Assembly: GCA_026874595.1 (NCBI GenBank)
Contig: CM049311.1
Location: forward strand, 15,469,676-15,533,675
DNA length: 64,000 nucleotides
Direction of reading: 5' to 3'
From: Sipunculus nudus
Taxonomy: Eukaryota > Annelida > Sipuncula > Golfingiida > Sipunculidae
The translations under genes were made by a program, and so were the position numbers. This document shows positions 38,801 to 51,259 of this stretch, piece by piece. Below the pieces are notes generated by a model. It was not told the DNA's origin. It saw nothing but the letters and a program-made list of their open reading frames with translations, and ran no database searches. Each line of letters begins with the position of its first letter. Within the stretch, counting starts at the first letter, position 1.

Positions 38801-39889
38801 TGTCTTTTAGGCGGGTGTGTTCATCGTACGTTTATTAATCAGCTGGGTTTTATAACACCATTTTAGTTCATCAGGTGGCCTACACAGTTACACCAGTTCT
38901 TTTGTGGGTGTATGTATATATTTAAAACACATCCGTCCATCAAGTTTTCAGCGTAGCTCTGCTCATCAAGTGAGGCAGCCTCAGGACTGACTCATGTTAC
39001 AGCAGTATGCTGGGTTGAGTTATGTTTTATTACAGACCATTTGGAGACCATTACCACATCAATGCAGTTGTAAGAAAAAAATGAAAATAAGTGGATGCTT
39101 TATAATAAAAGTATGAAATTATTAAATATTGACAATAGTTTAACTGATGTGGACCATTATATGTAATCACAAAGCAGCCACCATGCAGTACTTATAAATG
39201 ACAGGACTCAGAATATGAGATACTGATCACAAATCATCTGTGGTACACCAGAAAATTAAAAAAAATAGGTACAACAATATAACTATATTTTTGTATTTAA
39301 ATTTATACAAAATTTACATACCTGTAATAAAAGGCAAGACAGAAATTATCTAAGCTTGGAAGAATACAACACATGTGATTACTCTGCTGCAACAGAAAAT
39401 AGAAATCTAAAAATAACTGGAATAGAACATTAATAACAGCAATGTTTGACAGACAAGCATTGATTATTCAATGTTCTCAATGCTCACATCCTGTGCATCT
39501 GAAAACATGTGGGAATTAAATAAGAAAAAGAAAATACAAACTTTCAATTGATGATGGAAACAGAAAATTAAAAAAAAAATTCAAGTGTCCTAATAACACC
39601 TATCTCACATTTTGTGTAAGAGAACAGATTTACTTTCTCAAAGATAAGAAAGTAAAAATTAAAAAAAAAAAAAACTACAGAAACAGGAAATTAATTACAA
39701 TAATTTGTTAGCAAATGAAACAGTCTTTATTTTCTACAGCATCTGAATGTTTGCAAAGCAAGCGTTTATTTTAAACATCCTTGTCATTTTTTTACATCTG
39801 TGGCAACAGATGGTAGAAGCAAGTGGTCTTTGGTCTCTACAAATAACCCACGTTAATGGTGGTGCTATGAAAAAAAAATGTGGTTAAAA

Positions 39890-40190
39890 CCAATTATAGT
39901 CTGCTAAGGGGAAGCTTAGCCATTACTGGACTAAAAAATGGCGAAATAACGGCAAGCTGTGTGTTTCTAGGAACCAGTCAACACAACAGCTGGTAAAACT
40001 GGATGATGGTCGGAGGCCGAGCTTCTTACAGGACTCGAAATAACCTGGGCTGTCAAATAGCTGTTTAGTGTTATCGTTTCTTGCGGTCGGAGGTGAATCT
40101 GACCACAAACCGCTGGTACTTTCTTGGGACCTGGAGACTCACTTGATCGTGGCTTTATGTTTATTACTGGTTGTTAGGCAGAGTTCAATG
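39890..40190. promoter_or_regulatory. GC-richer island with a tight Runx-motif cluster
   Basis: Unique sequence holding TGCGGT (40082-40087), ACCACA (40102-40107) and AACCGCT (40108-40114, one base off consensus) within 33 bp. It ends where a TA/CA microsatellite begins. It is a candidate Runx-responsive element; evidence is motif spacing only. Confidence 0.3.
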
Positions 40191-40225
40191 CCATCTGTTG
40201 CCATGAATTGTATAATTTATCATCT

Positions 40226-40229
<4 letters not shown>

Positions 40230-40282
<53 letters not shown>

Positions 40283-40283
40283 T
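40230..40283. repeat. (TA)n(CA)n compound microsatellite
   Basis: About 19 TA units followed by about seven CA units. Confidence 0.95.
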
Positions 40284-40707
40284 ATATTATTCCATCATAC
40301 ATATTATAATTTACCTTATTTATTTCATCATCAGGTAATGTTTGCTTATTTTGTCTGTGTGTATGTGTGAGTATAAGATAAAAAAAAATTAAAAGAGAAG
40401 TGTTTTAAATGTCTGGATAGGTTTTTGTGAAACAGGACTTAATTTGGCACACTAGCATCATATAAACTTGTGTTTTTCTCAGTCTACTGGCACCAAAACC
40501 TTGTATTTGGCCCTCAGAATTCCCTTATTCAAAAACAAGGGAGTCACATACTCTAAAGAAAGAAGATATATAAAGGAAATAATTATTTAATGATCAGACC
40601 AGTGGAAGAGATACTGTACAGGATCCCCTGTCTGTACAGTAAATAAAGCTCTGTGGTACATTTTCATTATTCACTCAAATAAATGTACAGATTGGATAAG
40701 AACAGTG

Positions 40708-41390
40708 TTGCAGGATTGGAGTCTAGACTTGGACTCAAGTCCTTACTCAAGTCCGCTTTTTAAGGACTCAGACTTGGACTTGATGATCTTGGACTCAGAC
40801 GTACTCAGGACTTGAAAAATCTGGCTGAGTCCAGCCGAAAAATAAACTCTGTTAAGGAAATCCTATTTACTGATGTTCAAATTTGATGGCATTTTCACAA
40901 TCAAAACACTAACATGTTGCTACTATTTATTGAGTCTTTATTTAGAAAAGTTAGAAATTACACATCAGTTTTATATATTTAGTTCTACATGAAGAAAAAT
41001 TACACAGTCATGATTTGTTTGATATAAATGTTAATATCAGGAGCTGATCCAGGATTTAGGAAAAGGCAGGGTCCAACCCAGAAAAACTACTGACAAAACC
41101 TAAATAATTTTCCGAGGTCTGAACGGGGGGGGGGGGGGGGGGGTCCAGACTACAACAATTGGTCCGAAACCCTTACCCCCTGGACCCCTTCCTTGGAACT
41201 GCTTTTGAATATGAATAGAAAATACTTGGATCAGCCTGGAATTTTCTTTTAATCATGCTGTATTAAAAGTGTTGTTTTAATTCCAAAATTGGGACTTTAC
41301 TCAATTTTTGAAAGACTCAGACTCAAAGAAGGCAGATTTGGACTGGAAGGTCGAGGACTCAGACTGAGTGGCCTTGACCCCCAACATGAG
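40708..41390. mobile_element. GACTC-rich interspersed element with a nested repeat
   Basis: The left part (40708-40850) and right part (41285-41385) are dense in GGACTC/GACTCAGACTTGGAC motifs, and the right part resembles the left in inverted orientation. A GGATC-type repeat (41040-41210) with a G19 tract lies between them. This is consistent with a MITE carrying a later insertion. No coding capacity. Confidence 0.4.
41040..41210 (+). repeat. Dispersed GGATTTAGGAAAAGG repeat, copy 1, with G19 tract
   Basis: Begins GATCCAGGATTTAGGAAAAG and ends around CCCCTGGACCCCTTCC. Shares order and wording with 41727-41885. The G run is 41125-41143. Confidence 0.7.
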
Positions 41391-41726
41391 ATGAAAGAAT
41401 AAAAGCCGGATGAAAGAATACAGCTGACAGAGCTAGAGCATACATAACATGGTTTTACTGCACATATCAGGGTTTGATCTGTTGTAAACAATAAATGTGT
41501 TATACTGATTTATACATATATACAGTTCCTGTTACATATCTTTGGCAACACACTAAGAAACCCTGTTTACAGAAATTTACCAGATCACAAAACCATGCTT
41601 GGAAATGAACCAACTGTAACAGGGATAGACATTAATTTCTTAAAATACTTGTCCCATCAGGAAAGTAATTATTTAGGATTTTCTTGCCTTTACATAAATT
41701 TTTACTTGCTCTACAAAAAATTTGGG

Positions 41727-41885
41727 GCGGATCTAAGATTTAGGAAAAGGGGGATCTAACCAAGGAGGACTAATGACAGAGCCTAAAAAAAGTCCATTGG
41801 TCTTGAAAGGGTTTGAAACCCTTAAAAAAAAAGGTTGGTGGCTGAAAAAGAAGGGGGTTCAGACCCCCTGGACCCCTCTGGGTCC
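41727..41885 (+). repeat. Dispersed GGATTTAGGAAAAGG repeat, copy 2
   Basis: Begins GGCGGATCTAAGATTTAGGA and ends GACCCCCTGGACCCCTCTGG. It includes the palindrome-prone GGGGGTTCAGACCCCC. Second copy of the repeat at 41040. Confidence 0.7.
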
Positions 41886-42225
41886 ACTTCTGAAAATCAT
41901 TAATTGTGATGATGAACACAAAATGCATTCTGCCTAACTGTTTTGTGTGTTTAACTGCACGTTAGATAACAAACATGTGGTCAAATGTTTGTTTGTTAAT
42001 TATAGTTTTCTAGAGTATTCAATATACCACAGGTAATTTAAGACGAAGGAACTATATGGATATGCTTACATTTCTCAAAAGAAAGAAACATTTTATACAC
42101 ACTTAGAGGTTAATGTTGAATCTGCTTGCCCAGTCAGGCAAGTATGAGGTGCCGTCTGATGCCATACCACAGTTTGTTTTAAAAAGCCAATATAGCAGGA
42201 CCATTATCTCAATATATATATATAT

Positions 42226-42393
42226 ACCTCACCTACCTACCACCTCTGTGTAGTGACCACCTCAAAATAACAAACTCTTTTTCAGTCCCAATTCTTTTTC
42301 CTCTTTATATCAGACCTCGCTTAGACGACCACCTCCAAAATGTGACCACTTTATTGGGGTCATGTAGGTGGCTGTAATTTCAAGGGTTCACTG

Positions 42394-42395
<2 letters not shown>
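42226..42395 (+). mobile_element. Short TIR-type element, copy 2, between TA runs
   Basis: Same family and orientation as 10055-10240: GACCACCTCAAAATAAC, CAGTCCCAATTCTTTTTCC, GACCACCTCCAAAATGTGAC and an end AAGGGTTCACTGTAT. Both copies are bracketed by (TA)n on each side. Confidence 0.6.

Positions 42396-42398
<3 letters not shown>

Positions 42399-42436
<38 letters not shown>
42399..42436. repeat. (TA)n microsatellite
   Basis: AT dinucleotide run starting at the right end of the short element at 42226. Confidence 0.95.
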
Positions 42437-42444
<8 letters not shown>

Positions 42445-42878
42445 TTACACATAAAAAGCTAGATTTTTTGGTGTACACAATCCCTCCTTATTCAAATATT
42501 CTTGAATTTATATATAACAGCTTTATTTATAGATAAAAACTGAATTTAAACAATTATTTTCCCTTACCTGGTTAGATGCAGGTATACTTTTACCTGCAGG
42601 CAGTAATTATAAATTAGGTAAGACCCCAAAAACAAGATATGTTTGTTCTGGAAACAACTTTTTCTGTGGCTGGCTTGAGATTTAATATCATTCAACCTTA
42701 GCTATAAGGCTCGTGGGCCTCTTTTTGAAGACTTTCATTGATGTACCAGTATGTACCTGTGCTCATAATTATAACTCTAATTTAATGCATGCCAATTAAA
42801 TATATCACAGAATTGTGTTACAGCTTGGTCATTTCTTTTCCTCATCCTGCTTTACCACAAGAAGTGAGTTAACCAATA

Positions 42879-42882
<4 letters not shown>

Positions 42883-42949
<67 letters not shown>
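42883..42949. repeat. (TA)n microsatellite
   Basis: Two TA runs separated by a single AAA interruption. Confidence 0.95.
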
Positions 42950-42952
<3 letters not shown>

Positions 42953-43139
42953 TATTATTTCTATAAAACATATTATATGATTATATCCCAAAATGTAACT
43001 ATAATCATATATAGTCATGTGTAACATGCATATTGTAATTACTGAAAAATGTCTTTTATTAAATAAATAACATTTGAAGTAATACAACATAGAAAATTAT
43101 AGCTTCAAAGAAGTAATTTATTTGTAAGGTTAATACAGG

Positions 43140-43400
43140 TGAGGTGTGGCCCGAGTGAGTTTATTTGTTACTGACTGCACCAAAGTCGCCACCTGAGTTC
43201 ATCGGGTGGGGACTGATAATAAAAAACAAACAGGTCGCACTGGGGGACCCTTATTTCGGGGTGTTATTTGTCTCGACTTGTGTTTAACCAAGCACACAGA
43301 CACAACAGAGTATACATACAAGTCTAACCACAGAGGAAGGATTATACATACAGTCTACCAGGGCTGGCTTGTACCAAGTGTAGATTGCTGAGGGTGGTAT
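43140..43400. promoter_or_regulatory. Non-repetitive island with a Runx/ETS-like pair
   Basis: Unique-looking, GC-richer sequence. AACCACA (43326-43332) is followed at once by GAGGAAGG, an ETS-type core. Adjacent Runx and ETS sites are a known functional combination. A simple C-rich tract follows from 43425. Confidence 0.25.
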
Positions 43401-44034
43401 GGAAATGACTCACCCCAGGTAAAATCTCCCCCCCCCCACGGTTACAACCCCGACCCCCCCTACACACACACACATAAACACTCACACCCACCCACCTTTA
43501 GTAAGTCATCCCCAAAGATTACAATCTAGCCACATCTCAAAGGTAACAGCCCCCTCCCCCCTCCACCCCCAAACATTCCCTTTAAAAAATATGAGTAACA
43601 GTACCACTGTCATACAGAATGATTACAGAAAGGGAACTAAATCTCCCCTTCCCCAATATCATGGATTTCATGTTTAGTACAAAAAAAACCTTTTAAATAA
43701 TACAGAGTTTATCTGTTCAGAGCATAGTGTCCTCTGTCCAATATTATAGAATTTATATTTTTCTAACCCCCACCAACCAATATCATGGAGGTTTTTATAT
43801 ATATATATATTTTTTATATAGGTCAACAGCCTGTTGGTAGCAATGTACTGTCTATTGAAATTAGGACAAAGGTAATTTTTCCAGTAGAATTCTATAATAC
43901 TGTTAATTTAAGGCTTCTGCATTTGATGTTTTATATGCCCAGGGTTAGGAATAATCCAGAAGTCATTACCTGTACTTAAGGCAATGAAGCAAAATTCTAA
44001 GGATGTATGAAGATTTCTTTTTTTATTAATTTTA

Positions 44035-44100
44035 GTTGCATTTGTGGGATTCAAATCAGGGACCAATGCCTTAACCTTAGCCATGTCCTGCACTAGTATA
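44035..44100 (-). mobile_element. tRNA-related SINE head, minus orientation
   Basis: On the minus strand: an AGGACATGGCTAAGGTTAAG-type start, then GCATTGGTCCCTGATTTGAA and TCCCAC. Wording matches the copies at 45745, 46455 and 48690. Confidence 0.45.
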
Positions 44101-45744
44101 TGTGATTATTATTTACTGTTATTTGATATATATGATTAATGCTTTCCATTAGTATATGTGAATATTTTTACTGTTATTTTATATAAATGATATATGCTTG
44201 CCATACAGGGTAAATCCAGATACAGCTGAACTATCAATAAACAAAATCATGTTAAATTTGGGTCATATATGTAATTACCTCACACCCTTATTTCAGAGCC
44301 TGCTGTATCTTCATAAAAGCACTGTCACAGGAAAGTGTCAAAACTTAATTGAACACTCATGAAAAGTCAGAAACAGGTTTTGTTTGAATCAACCATATCT
44401 CTAAATATTATTAAAAGGTTATACATCAAAATATATGAACTTAATTTTTTTCTGAATGGGGGGGCGGGGGGGATAGGGGTGATTTTTACCAGGGGAGAGA
44501 GTGTTATCACTACACCCTGACTTTTCGTTTGATATCAGGTCATCCCTGCCATTCAGAGACAGGGTTTATGTTATCAGAGAACGGAAATTCATCCACTTTC
44601 TGTACTGATGATAGGTCAATGCAGTAAGGCAGCCTAAAACATACTTGTACAAGTATCCTCGAGTGCAAAACACTTTTTTGTGGGAAGTGAATCATTCGTA
44701 CTCTGAATAGATAAACGACTCACATTTGTCTAGGCCCCGTTACTGGACCCCACATCTTTAGCTATATTCTAGTACCTATCCTTTATTAACTGTCTGCAAG
44801 ATTTTTTTTTCAGTTCTTTCTATTAATAATTAATGCTGCACTTAAGTTTAAGAGACTAGAATTAGTCATACCTAGGCACATGGTGATAAATTAAGTGCAA
44901 ATCCTGCCAAGGTTAGGGCGTCTTGAAAGTGTATGAAAAGTCCCTGAATAAAGCGGGTGATTTATAGCAATTAATTCATATGGTCTGTGGCTCTAAGGAG
45001 CACTGTCTGTTGAACAAAGATGAAGGTATTACAATACAATCTTATAAGGATTAGAATATTATAACCTGTCATTAAGGGAGCAGCACTGGGAACCCCCCCT
45101 CCCCCCCCCCCCTAATTCAAAATCAACCAAAAAATCATTTAAAATTAATATTAGACCCTTAAATTATACATTAATTTTACCTAGATGGTATGATGTTTAT
45201 ATTTTGAAATGTTCACTCATTGTCATATACTATTTTAACATTTAATTTTTTTTAATTGTTAATAGAATGCTATTCTAAATACCCGATGCAAGCCACTTTT
45301 TATAGGGCTAGTATTAAACTATATGACAATATCTCGAAAGTGTTTTTACCTCTATCATATGTCTTTCTTGATTAAAAATGTAATTTAAAATTTTTAATCG
45401 AATCAAAATTTAAAATTCCAGCTGTAAGGTAGACAGAGTCATGATACAGGGGAAAAAAACTTGAGATGTTTTTATGTATTTTAATACTAACCCACTAAGA
45501 AGTTGCCAGCTGTTACTGGTTGCTTAAAATAGCATACTATTTAAATGTTCAATATATGAAAATGAATGAAAATTTATAAAATATGTATATATCATCTGAA
45601 AGAAAACTGTACCAGATTTAAAATAATGTGTACTTAATGGGTCTAATATGGGTTTAAAACAACTGATTTTAGATATATGAGGTTTTCCCAGTGCCTTCCT
45701 GCTGCTATCCTCAATCTCTGACCTTCTATTGAGACTAAATCATT
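44101..45744. other. Intergenic, nothing recognised
   Basis: AT-rich with C- and G-runs near 44460 and 45090. No exon or mobile element is supported. Confidence 0.5.
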
Positions 45745-45832
45745 ACAAATATCAGAGGCACCATGTTTGAACCAAGGACCTTGCCTTTTGAGTTCTAAGC
45801 ATTAACTGTTATGTGTGTCCTGCTATTAAAAA
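45745..45832 (-). mobile_element. tRNA-related SINE head, minus orientation
   Basis: The minus strand has AGCAGGACACACATAACAGT, then AAGGTCCTTGGTTCAAACAT; GGTTCAAA is B-box-like. Same family as the next copy at 46455. Confidence 0.5.
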
Positions 45833-46208
45833 CCACAATGCACAATGTATCAGCTGGTCAACCTGCTTTATATCTGTTAAATAGTTGGTGAAAATATTTG
45901 CTACAACAATTTTAACTGTTTTCAAGAAACATCTAGCAACTACACAAGTTTTCTGCAGCTACGTTTGTTTTACCTATTTATATAAGGCTACAATTATTTT
46001 ATAACAGTCTGCCAAGTATAATGATCTAGAACATATTGGCAAGAAACATGAATAGAAAATTTTTAATATTTTCTGCACACCATATTTATTTATTCAAACA
46101 AGACTTTGGACTTAATTCCACAAATTTTATTCTGCACTACATCTTTCAATCAACTACAAATTAAATAACTATTTTGCAAATGTACAGATGTTTCTAATAG
46201 ACATGGTC

Positions 46209-46372
46209 AAGGCCACTGATTATATATTAAGGCAACTGATTAAATATTGAGGCAACTGATTATATATTGAGGCAACTGATTATATATTGAGGCAACTGAT
46301 TATATATCAAGGCAACTGATCATATATTAAGACAACTGATTATATATTAAGGCAACTGATTATATATTAAAA
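46209..46372 (+). repeat. 20-bp tandem repeat, about eight copies
   Basis: The unit is AAGGCAACTGATTATATATT with A/G variation. The period is exactly 20 bp across the array. Confidence 0.95.
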
Positions 46373-46454
46373 CATATTTTCACAAGTGTCATCTGTGAGT
46401 TCTTTAATTGGAGTCAATCTCTGTATCAGGATCATTTGATGTTTCACCATTTTC

Positions 46455-46542
46455 ATTATGAAGCAAGGATGGGAATTGAACCAGGGACCTTAAGTTCTAA
46501 AGTCCAACACCTTAACTGCTATGATATATCCTACTATTGACT
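46455..46542 (-). mobile_element. tRNA-related SINE head, minus orientation
   Basis: The minus strand reads TAGCAGTTAAGGTGTTGGAC, then TTTAGAACTTAAGGTCCCTG and GTTCAATTCCC; the B-box GGTTCAATTCCC is at 46471-46482. It is the best-preserved of four minus-oriented heads between 44.0 and 48.8 kb. Confidence 0.6.
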
Positions 46543-47894
46543 TCTATGTAAGCGATTCATCCTGAGAACATGCACTCCCACTTACAGACCATCCCCTCTG
46601 GCCTTGAGCTATCTTACTCACATACTGTACATACAAAGAGGATGCAACCTGCCTCCCTCTCAGCACACGTGTCATTAATCTTTGTTATCTCCACCCTCCT
46701 CTAAACAAACACATCCCACATCGAAATAAGATTAATGGTACTTAAAGACGCAACTTTGATATCATGAAAAGTAGCTTGATTCTAAAAAAATCAGTGCTCC
46801 AATCCTGGATTTATCAAATATTCTTTAAATATTTAAAAATAATTGTATACAGAGTAAGAAAAGTTTCAATCATTATCATTAAAACATCCAATTTTTGTTA
46901 ATTATTTCAATTTAGATGGATTTTTTAGGGTTAAACTATTTAAATTAAAATTGAAAAAGTAAAATATTACCATGCCAACCATTATATTTTGCACTTTTCT
47001 CATAAAATGGAAACTGGTGCATTATATAAATGGACCCATTATGTAACCACAAGTAAGTTTTGATCCTTATACAGATAAACCATTTTTTTCTGATTTTTGT
47101 CAAATTGAAAATTTTCTTTATAAGGATGAAAACATACTCTGAAATATATGAATATAAATACATAGCCAGACCATCATCCCGATGTGTGATGTTTCCTTAA
47201 ACATATCACAGGCACATGGCTCATAGATGTAAAACAACTTCAGTCCCTGTAAACCCAGTATATTCCACTCCTAATATCATTTTTTTCAGATTAACACTTT
47301 TAATGAGCCACATTAAGTACTGGAGCGACTAGTTATGGTTGTTGGTGTCGGTGCATTATTCATTACAATGCACTGATATATGATACAGAGCACTACACAA
47401 GGTCATTGAGTACAAACAGACAGCGGAGTAGATATATTTCCTGTGAACTTGTAAAGTAAATAACTAAAATCAACAACATCTCATGAATCCTACATCATCA
47501 TGGGGGTCGCAATGCTGACAAGCCCCTATCTTTACATTAAAACGATGGTTCAAAACCTGATAGCTTTTTTACCAGCATTGATTGTCAAAGAAAAATCATG
47601 ATAACAAAATTATGAAGCAATTAAAAGGGTAAGTGTTGCCATCATACAATTTTCCATACCCTCTATATTTTTTTTTTCTGTTATATCAGCAAAAATGATA
47701 AATCCATAAAACTAACAGTCATATGAAACCTGATATTTATGAGGGAGACGGTGACAACCAGAACCAATGACAGTGATCAATCACTTTTAAAAAGGGCTGC
47801 TGGTTTACTGATTGTTGGGTGAAAGAAAAGCAAAAAAAATAACAAAAATAAAAATAATAATTCTTCTTATTATTATATTGAATAAAAATATAAA

Positions 47895-47923
47895 ATTAAT
47901 AATAATAATAATAATAATAAAAT
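47895..47923. repeat. (AAT)n microsatellite
   Basis: About nine TAA/AAT units. Confidence 0.9.
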
Positions 47924-48004
47924 AAACAGGGAAATTAAAATAAATAAGCAGGACTGGTCATGTAAAAAAAGCCTGAAGATGGCAAGGTCTACTGAAAAAA
48001 CAGG

Positions 48005-48218
48005 AGGCTTGACAGTCCAGTGGCAACCAGGTTCAATTCCCCAGGTGGCTGTGAGAATGGGTTGTGGTGTTTAATTACTGTATGTCCACCTTTTTATACA
48101 ATTCTAGGGACTACCAAATGCCACAATCTGAACAATGGAAAGTGCCTCATACCTGTATTAGTTATTATAACTACTAGTAGGATTCATATGAAATAAATAG
48201 TTTAATTTAATGAAGTGA
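48005..48218 (+). mobile_element. tRNA-derived SINE, + orientation, copy 2
   Basis: Head with B-box-like GGTTCAATTCCCC (48030-48042), then GAGAATGGGTTGTGG, and a tail AGTGCCTCATACCTGTATTA followed by GTTATTATAACTA. Same plan as the copy at 23108. It is near full length. Confidence 0.7.
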
Positions 48219-48531
48219 AGATGAAGGTAACCAAACAAAAAGAATGATATATCATTAATGAGTCTTAATTGAATGATATATCATTAATGGGTCTTCTGGA
48301 CTTTAATTTTTTTATCAATCAGGTTAGGTGTATTTCCATTGTCATGACCTGTGATCAAGACAGAATGAACCTTGGGAGGTCCTGACTGACAGACGATGTA
48401 ATATGCCCTCCGAGCGCTCTAGTAGGGTCTTAGACCCGTTACTTTGGCACTTCCTAGGCAAGATTTTTTATTGGAGGGGTAGACGCAGATGCCATCAAGC
48501 CAAGCAGAGTTTTTTAGCCATCAACGTGCCC

Positions 48532-48550
48532 GGGGGGAGGGGGGGGGGGG
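48532..48550 (+). repeat. G-rich tract
   Basis: Nineteen bases, all G except one A. Confidence 0.9.
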
Positions 48551-48689
48551 CAAGTAAGAGGAGGATATGAGGAGACTTGAGAGCAACAGCACCCACAGGT
48601 ACAACCCAGAAGCAGTACAACAGGTGCAGCAGCACAGCCCATGCCTTCTTGGGAGGTCCCAGTTGACAAGATTTTGCCTTTTTTGTCTT

Positions 48690-48772
48690 TGAGGCACTGG
48701 TGGGAATTGAACCATGAACTATCAGTTAAAAGTTACATGCCTTGACCACAAGGTTTTTGATGTCCTTACCCA
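48690..48772 (-). mobile_element. tRNA-related SINE head, minus orientation
   Basis: The minus strand has AAGGCATGTAACTTTTAACT, then GATAGTTCATGGTTCAATTC and CC; B-box GGTTCAATTCCC at 48702-48713. Confidence 0.55.
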
Positions 48773-49149
48773 CAAAGCTCAAAATAATACAAAAAAGTCA
48801 ATGCTACCCTTGGTTGCCCTTTTTCAAATGTTCAAATATGCCAGCTAATGACAGTCACAGGTAGATTTCTGTGGGTTCATTCAGCATAGTATTAATGTGC
48901 ACTATTAATATTTATATATAACAATGATGTTTTCAGTCATATTTTTAAGTCATCAAGGGGATTATTAGTTTGGATGAAATTTTTTTTGACAGTTTGATTG
49001 ATACACCATACATCATGGTACAACTAGCCTGGGTCGTATTAACAGTTTTCATCAAACAGAATCAAGTCAGTATTTACAGTCCTGTTCATATAATTTTTAA
49101 ACCTATACATGTTTTCAGTCTTTCCTGTAGATATAATGGTCACTTATGG

Positions 49150-51000
49150 AACAAGTGACCCATGGGTCATGACGCTCAGCTGACAGGGAAGAGATTTGCA
49201 AAAGGAAATTTTATCATCTGAATGGTAGTATATAACAATTCAACTGAAGCATCAAACAGATTCACCAACAGGCTGAGATTGTGTCTGTATAAATATATCT
49301 AAAAAATAGAGAAAAAATGCGTTAACTTTAAAAAAAATACAGGTGGCTCCACCAGTCTGCAGAAACTAATAAAAACACTTAATGCTCAATATCCATGCAA
49401 AGAAGCATGGTGGATTCTGGATTAGTTGTTCAGATACTTCAGCTTTTGTATAAAATTTTCCATTATTCTGAGGGATACTTTTGAGTCCTATAGCTTGAAG
49501 GATATGGGTAACAGAGACCTTATTTCAGGTTTCCATAGACACTTTTCATGGGCCTCCTTGCATGACAAGAATGAAGATTCTAGGTCCAGTTGTTACAATT
49601 TGTACCCTGTTGACAGATAACCACATCTTTAAAGGTCTAAAAATTGAGAAAATAATTCGTAAAAATTTGAAAAAAGTTAAGGTGGCACACCCAGTCTGCT
49701 AAAACCTGATGGAACATGATCAATATGTATGCCAAAAATCATCAGCATCAGTGTTGTAGTTATTGAGATACTGGAGTTTTTGTATCAAATTTTTCATTAT
49801 TCTGGGGGTATTTTGGAGCCATGGATATGGGTAACAGAGACCTAATTTCAGGTTTCCATGGAGATTTTTCATGGGTCTCCTTGTGTGTAAAGAATGAAGA
49901 TTCTAGGTCCAGTTGTTATGATTTGTGCCATGTTAACAGATGTTAATATCTTTAAAGGTCTCAAAAATATGTGGTGCCACCAGGCTGCAGAAACTAATGA
50001 AACACTCCATGATCAATATCCATACAAACAATTATGGTGATCTCTGCATTAGTTGTTCAGATACTTCAGCTTTTGTATCAAATTTTCAATTATTCTGAGC
50101 TGTACTTTGGAGTGCCATACCTCAAAGGATATGGGTAACAGAGATCTAATTTCAGGTTTCCATGGAGACTTTTCATAGGTCTACCTGTGTGTCAAGAATG
50201 AAGATTCTAGGTCCAATCTGAACCCTGTTGACAGATAACTACATCCTTAAAGGTTTCAAAAATAGAGAAAAAAATTGTAAAAATTTGAAAAATACAGGTG
50301 GCGCCACCAGTCTGTAGAAACTGATGAAACATCTCATGATCAATATGTATGCCTAAAATCATGACTATCAGTGATGTAGATAATCAGATATTGAAGTTTT
50401 TAATGAAATTTTTGACTATTCTGGGTGGTACTTTGGGGCCCCATAGCTCAAAGGATATGGGTAACAGAGACCTTATTCCTGGTTTCCATGGAGACTTTTC
50501 ATAGGTCTCTCAGAATTTCAAGAATGAAGATTCTAGGTTCAGTCTTTACGATTTGTGCCCTGTTAACAGATGTTCACATTTTTAAAGGTCTCAAAAATAG
50601 AGAAAACAATTCATAAAAAATCGAAAAAAATACAGGTGGCGCCACCAGTCTGCAGAAACTGATGAAACATCTCATGATCAATATGTATGCCAAAAATCAA
50701 GACTATCAGTAATGTAGTTAATGAGATATTGAAGTTTTTGTATGAAATTTTTGACTATTCTGGGGGGTACTTTTGGGCCCCATAGCTCAAAGGATATGGG
50801 TAACAGAGACCTAATTTCTGGTTTCCATGGAGATTTTTCATGGACCTCTCTGGATGTAAAGTAAGAAGATTCCTGGTCCAGTGGTTACGATTTGTGCCTT
50901 GTTAACGGACAGACGGCCGGATGGCCTGACGGCCGGATGGACAACAGACAAAGAGTGATCGCTATAGCTCAGATGACTTACAGTCAGCTGAGCTAAAAAC
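49150..51000. mobile_element. Pearl/Helentron-like element with about five long core units (E3)
   Basis: Left GCTCAGCTGAC (49174-49184) and right GTCAGCTGAGC (50983-50993) are perfect 11-bp inverted copies. Core units of about 290-340 bp are marked by the GGTGGC.CCACCAGTCTGC segment near 49340, 49682, 49975, 50297 and 50635, each followed by an AAACTGATGAAACA-like segment. Before the 3' end lies a GACGGCCGGATGGCCTGACG tract. It is the larger relative of 35390-36300. No open frame of note. Confidence 0.7.
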
Positions 51001-51211
51001 TAACAGAAGTCTTCTATTAATGATCCATATCTGCAAGCGGAATGTCAGCTGCAGTAATATGGCACTGAGACGAGTTGTAGTTTAAAGGATTATTTATTTT
51101 ATACAAACATCACAAAACTGAATGAAAAAACTCATCAAATGTAACCAAAATTCATTTAGACTTAGAGGTAGAGGGGAAGGATATTTAAATGGATCCTCTT
51201 TCAGAAAAAGT

Positions 51212-51259
51212 CTACTCCTCATCTTCAGGTGATGGGAAACCCGTAGCGTATTTTGTCCA
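51212..51259 (-). CDS. Weak candidate last coding exon, minus strand
   Basis: On the minus strand a good acceptor GTGTATTTCCAG precedes 16 codons, WTKYATGFPSPEDEE and a stop. The acidic, Pro/Ser-containing end looks protein-like, but I do not recognise a family. Without the acceptor the frame is open for only eight further codons. It can be joined in phase 0 to the candidate at 52795-52869, giving 40 residues. It may equally be chance. Confidence 0.15.
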   Translation of the reverse strand, partial: WTKYATGFPSPEDEE

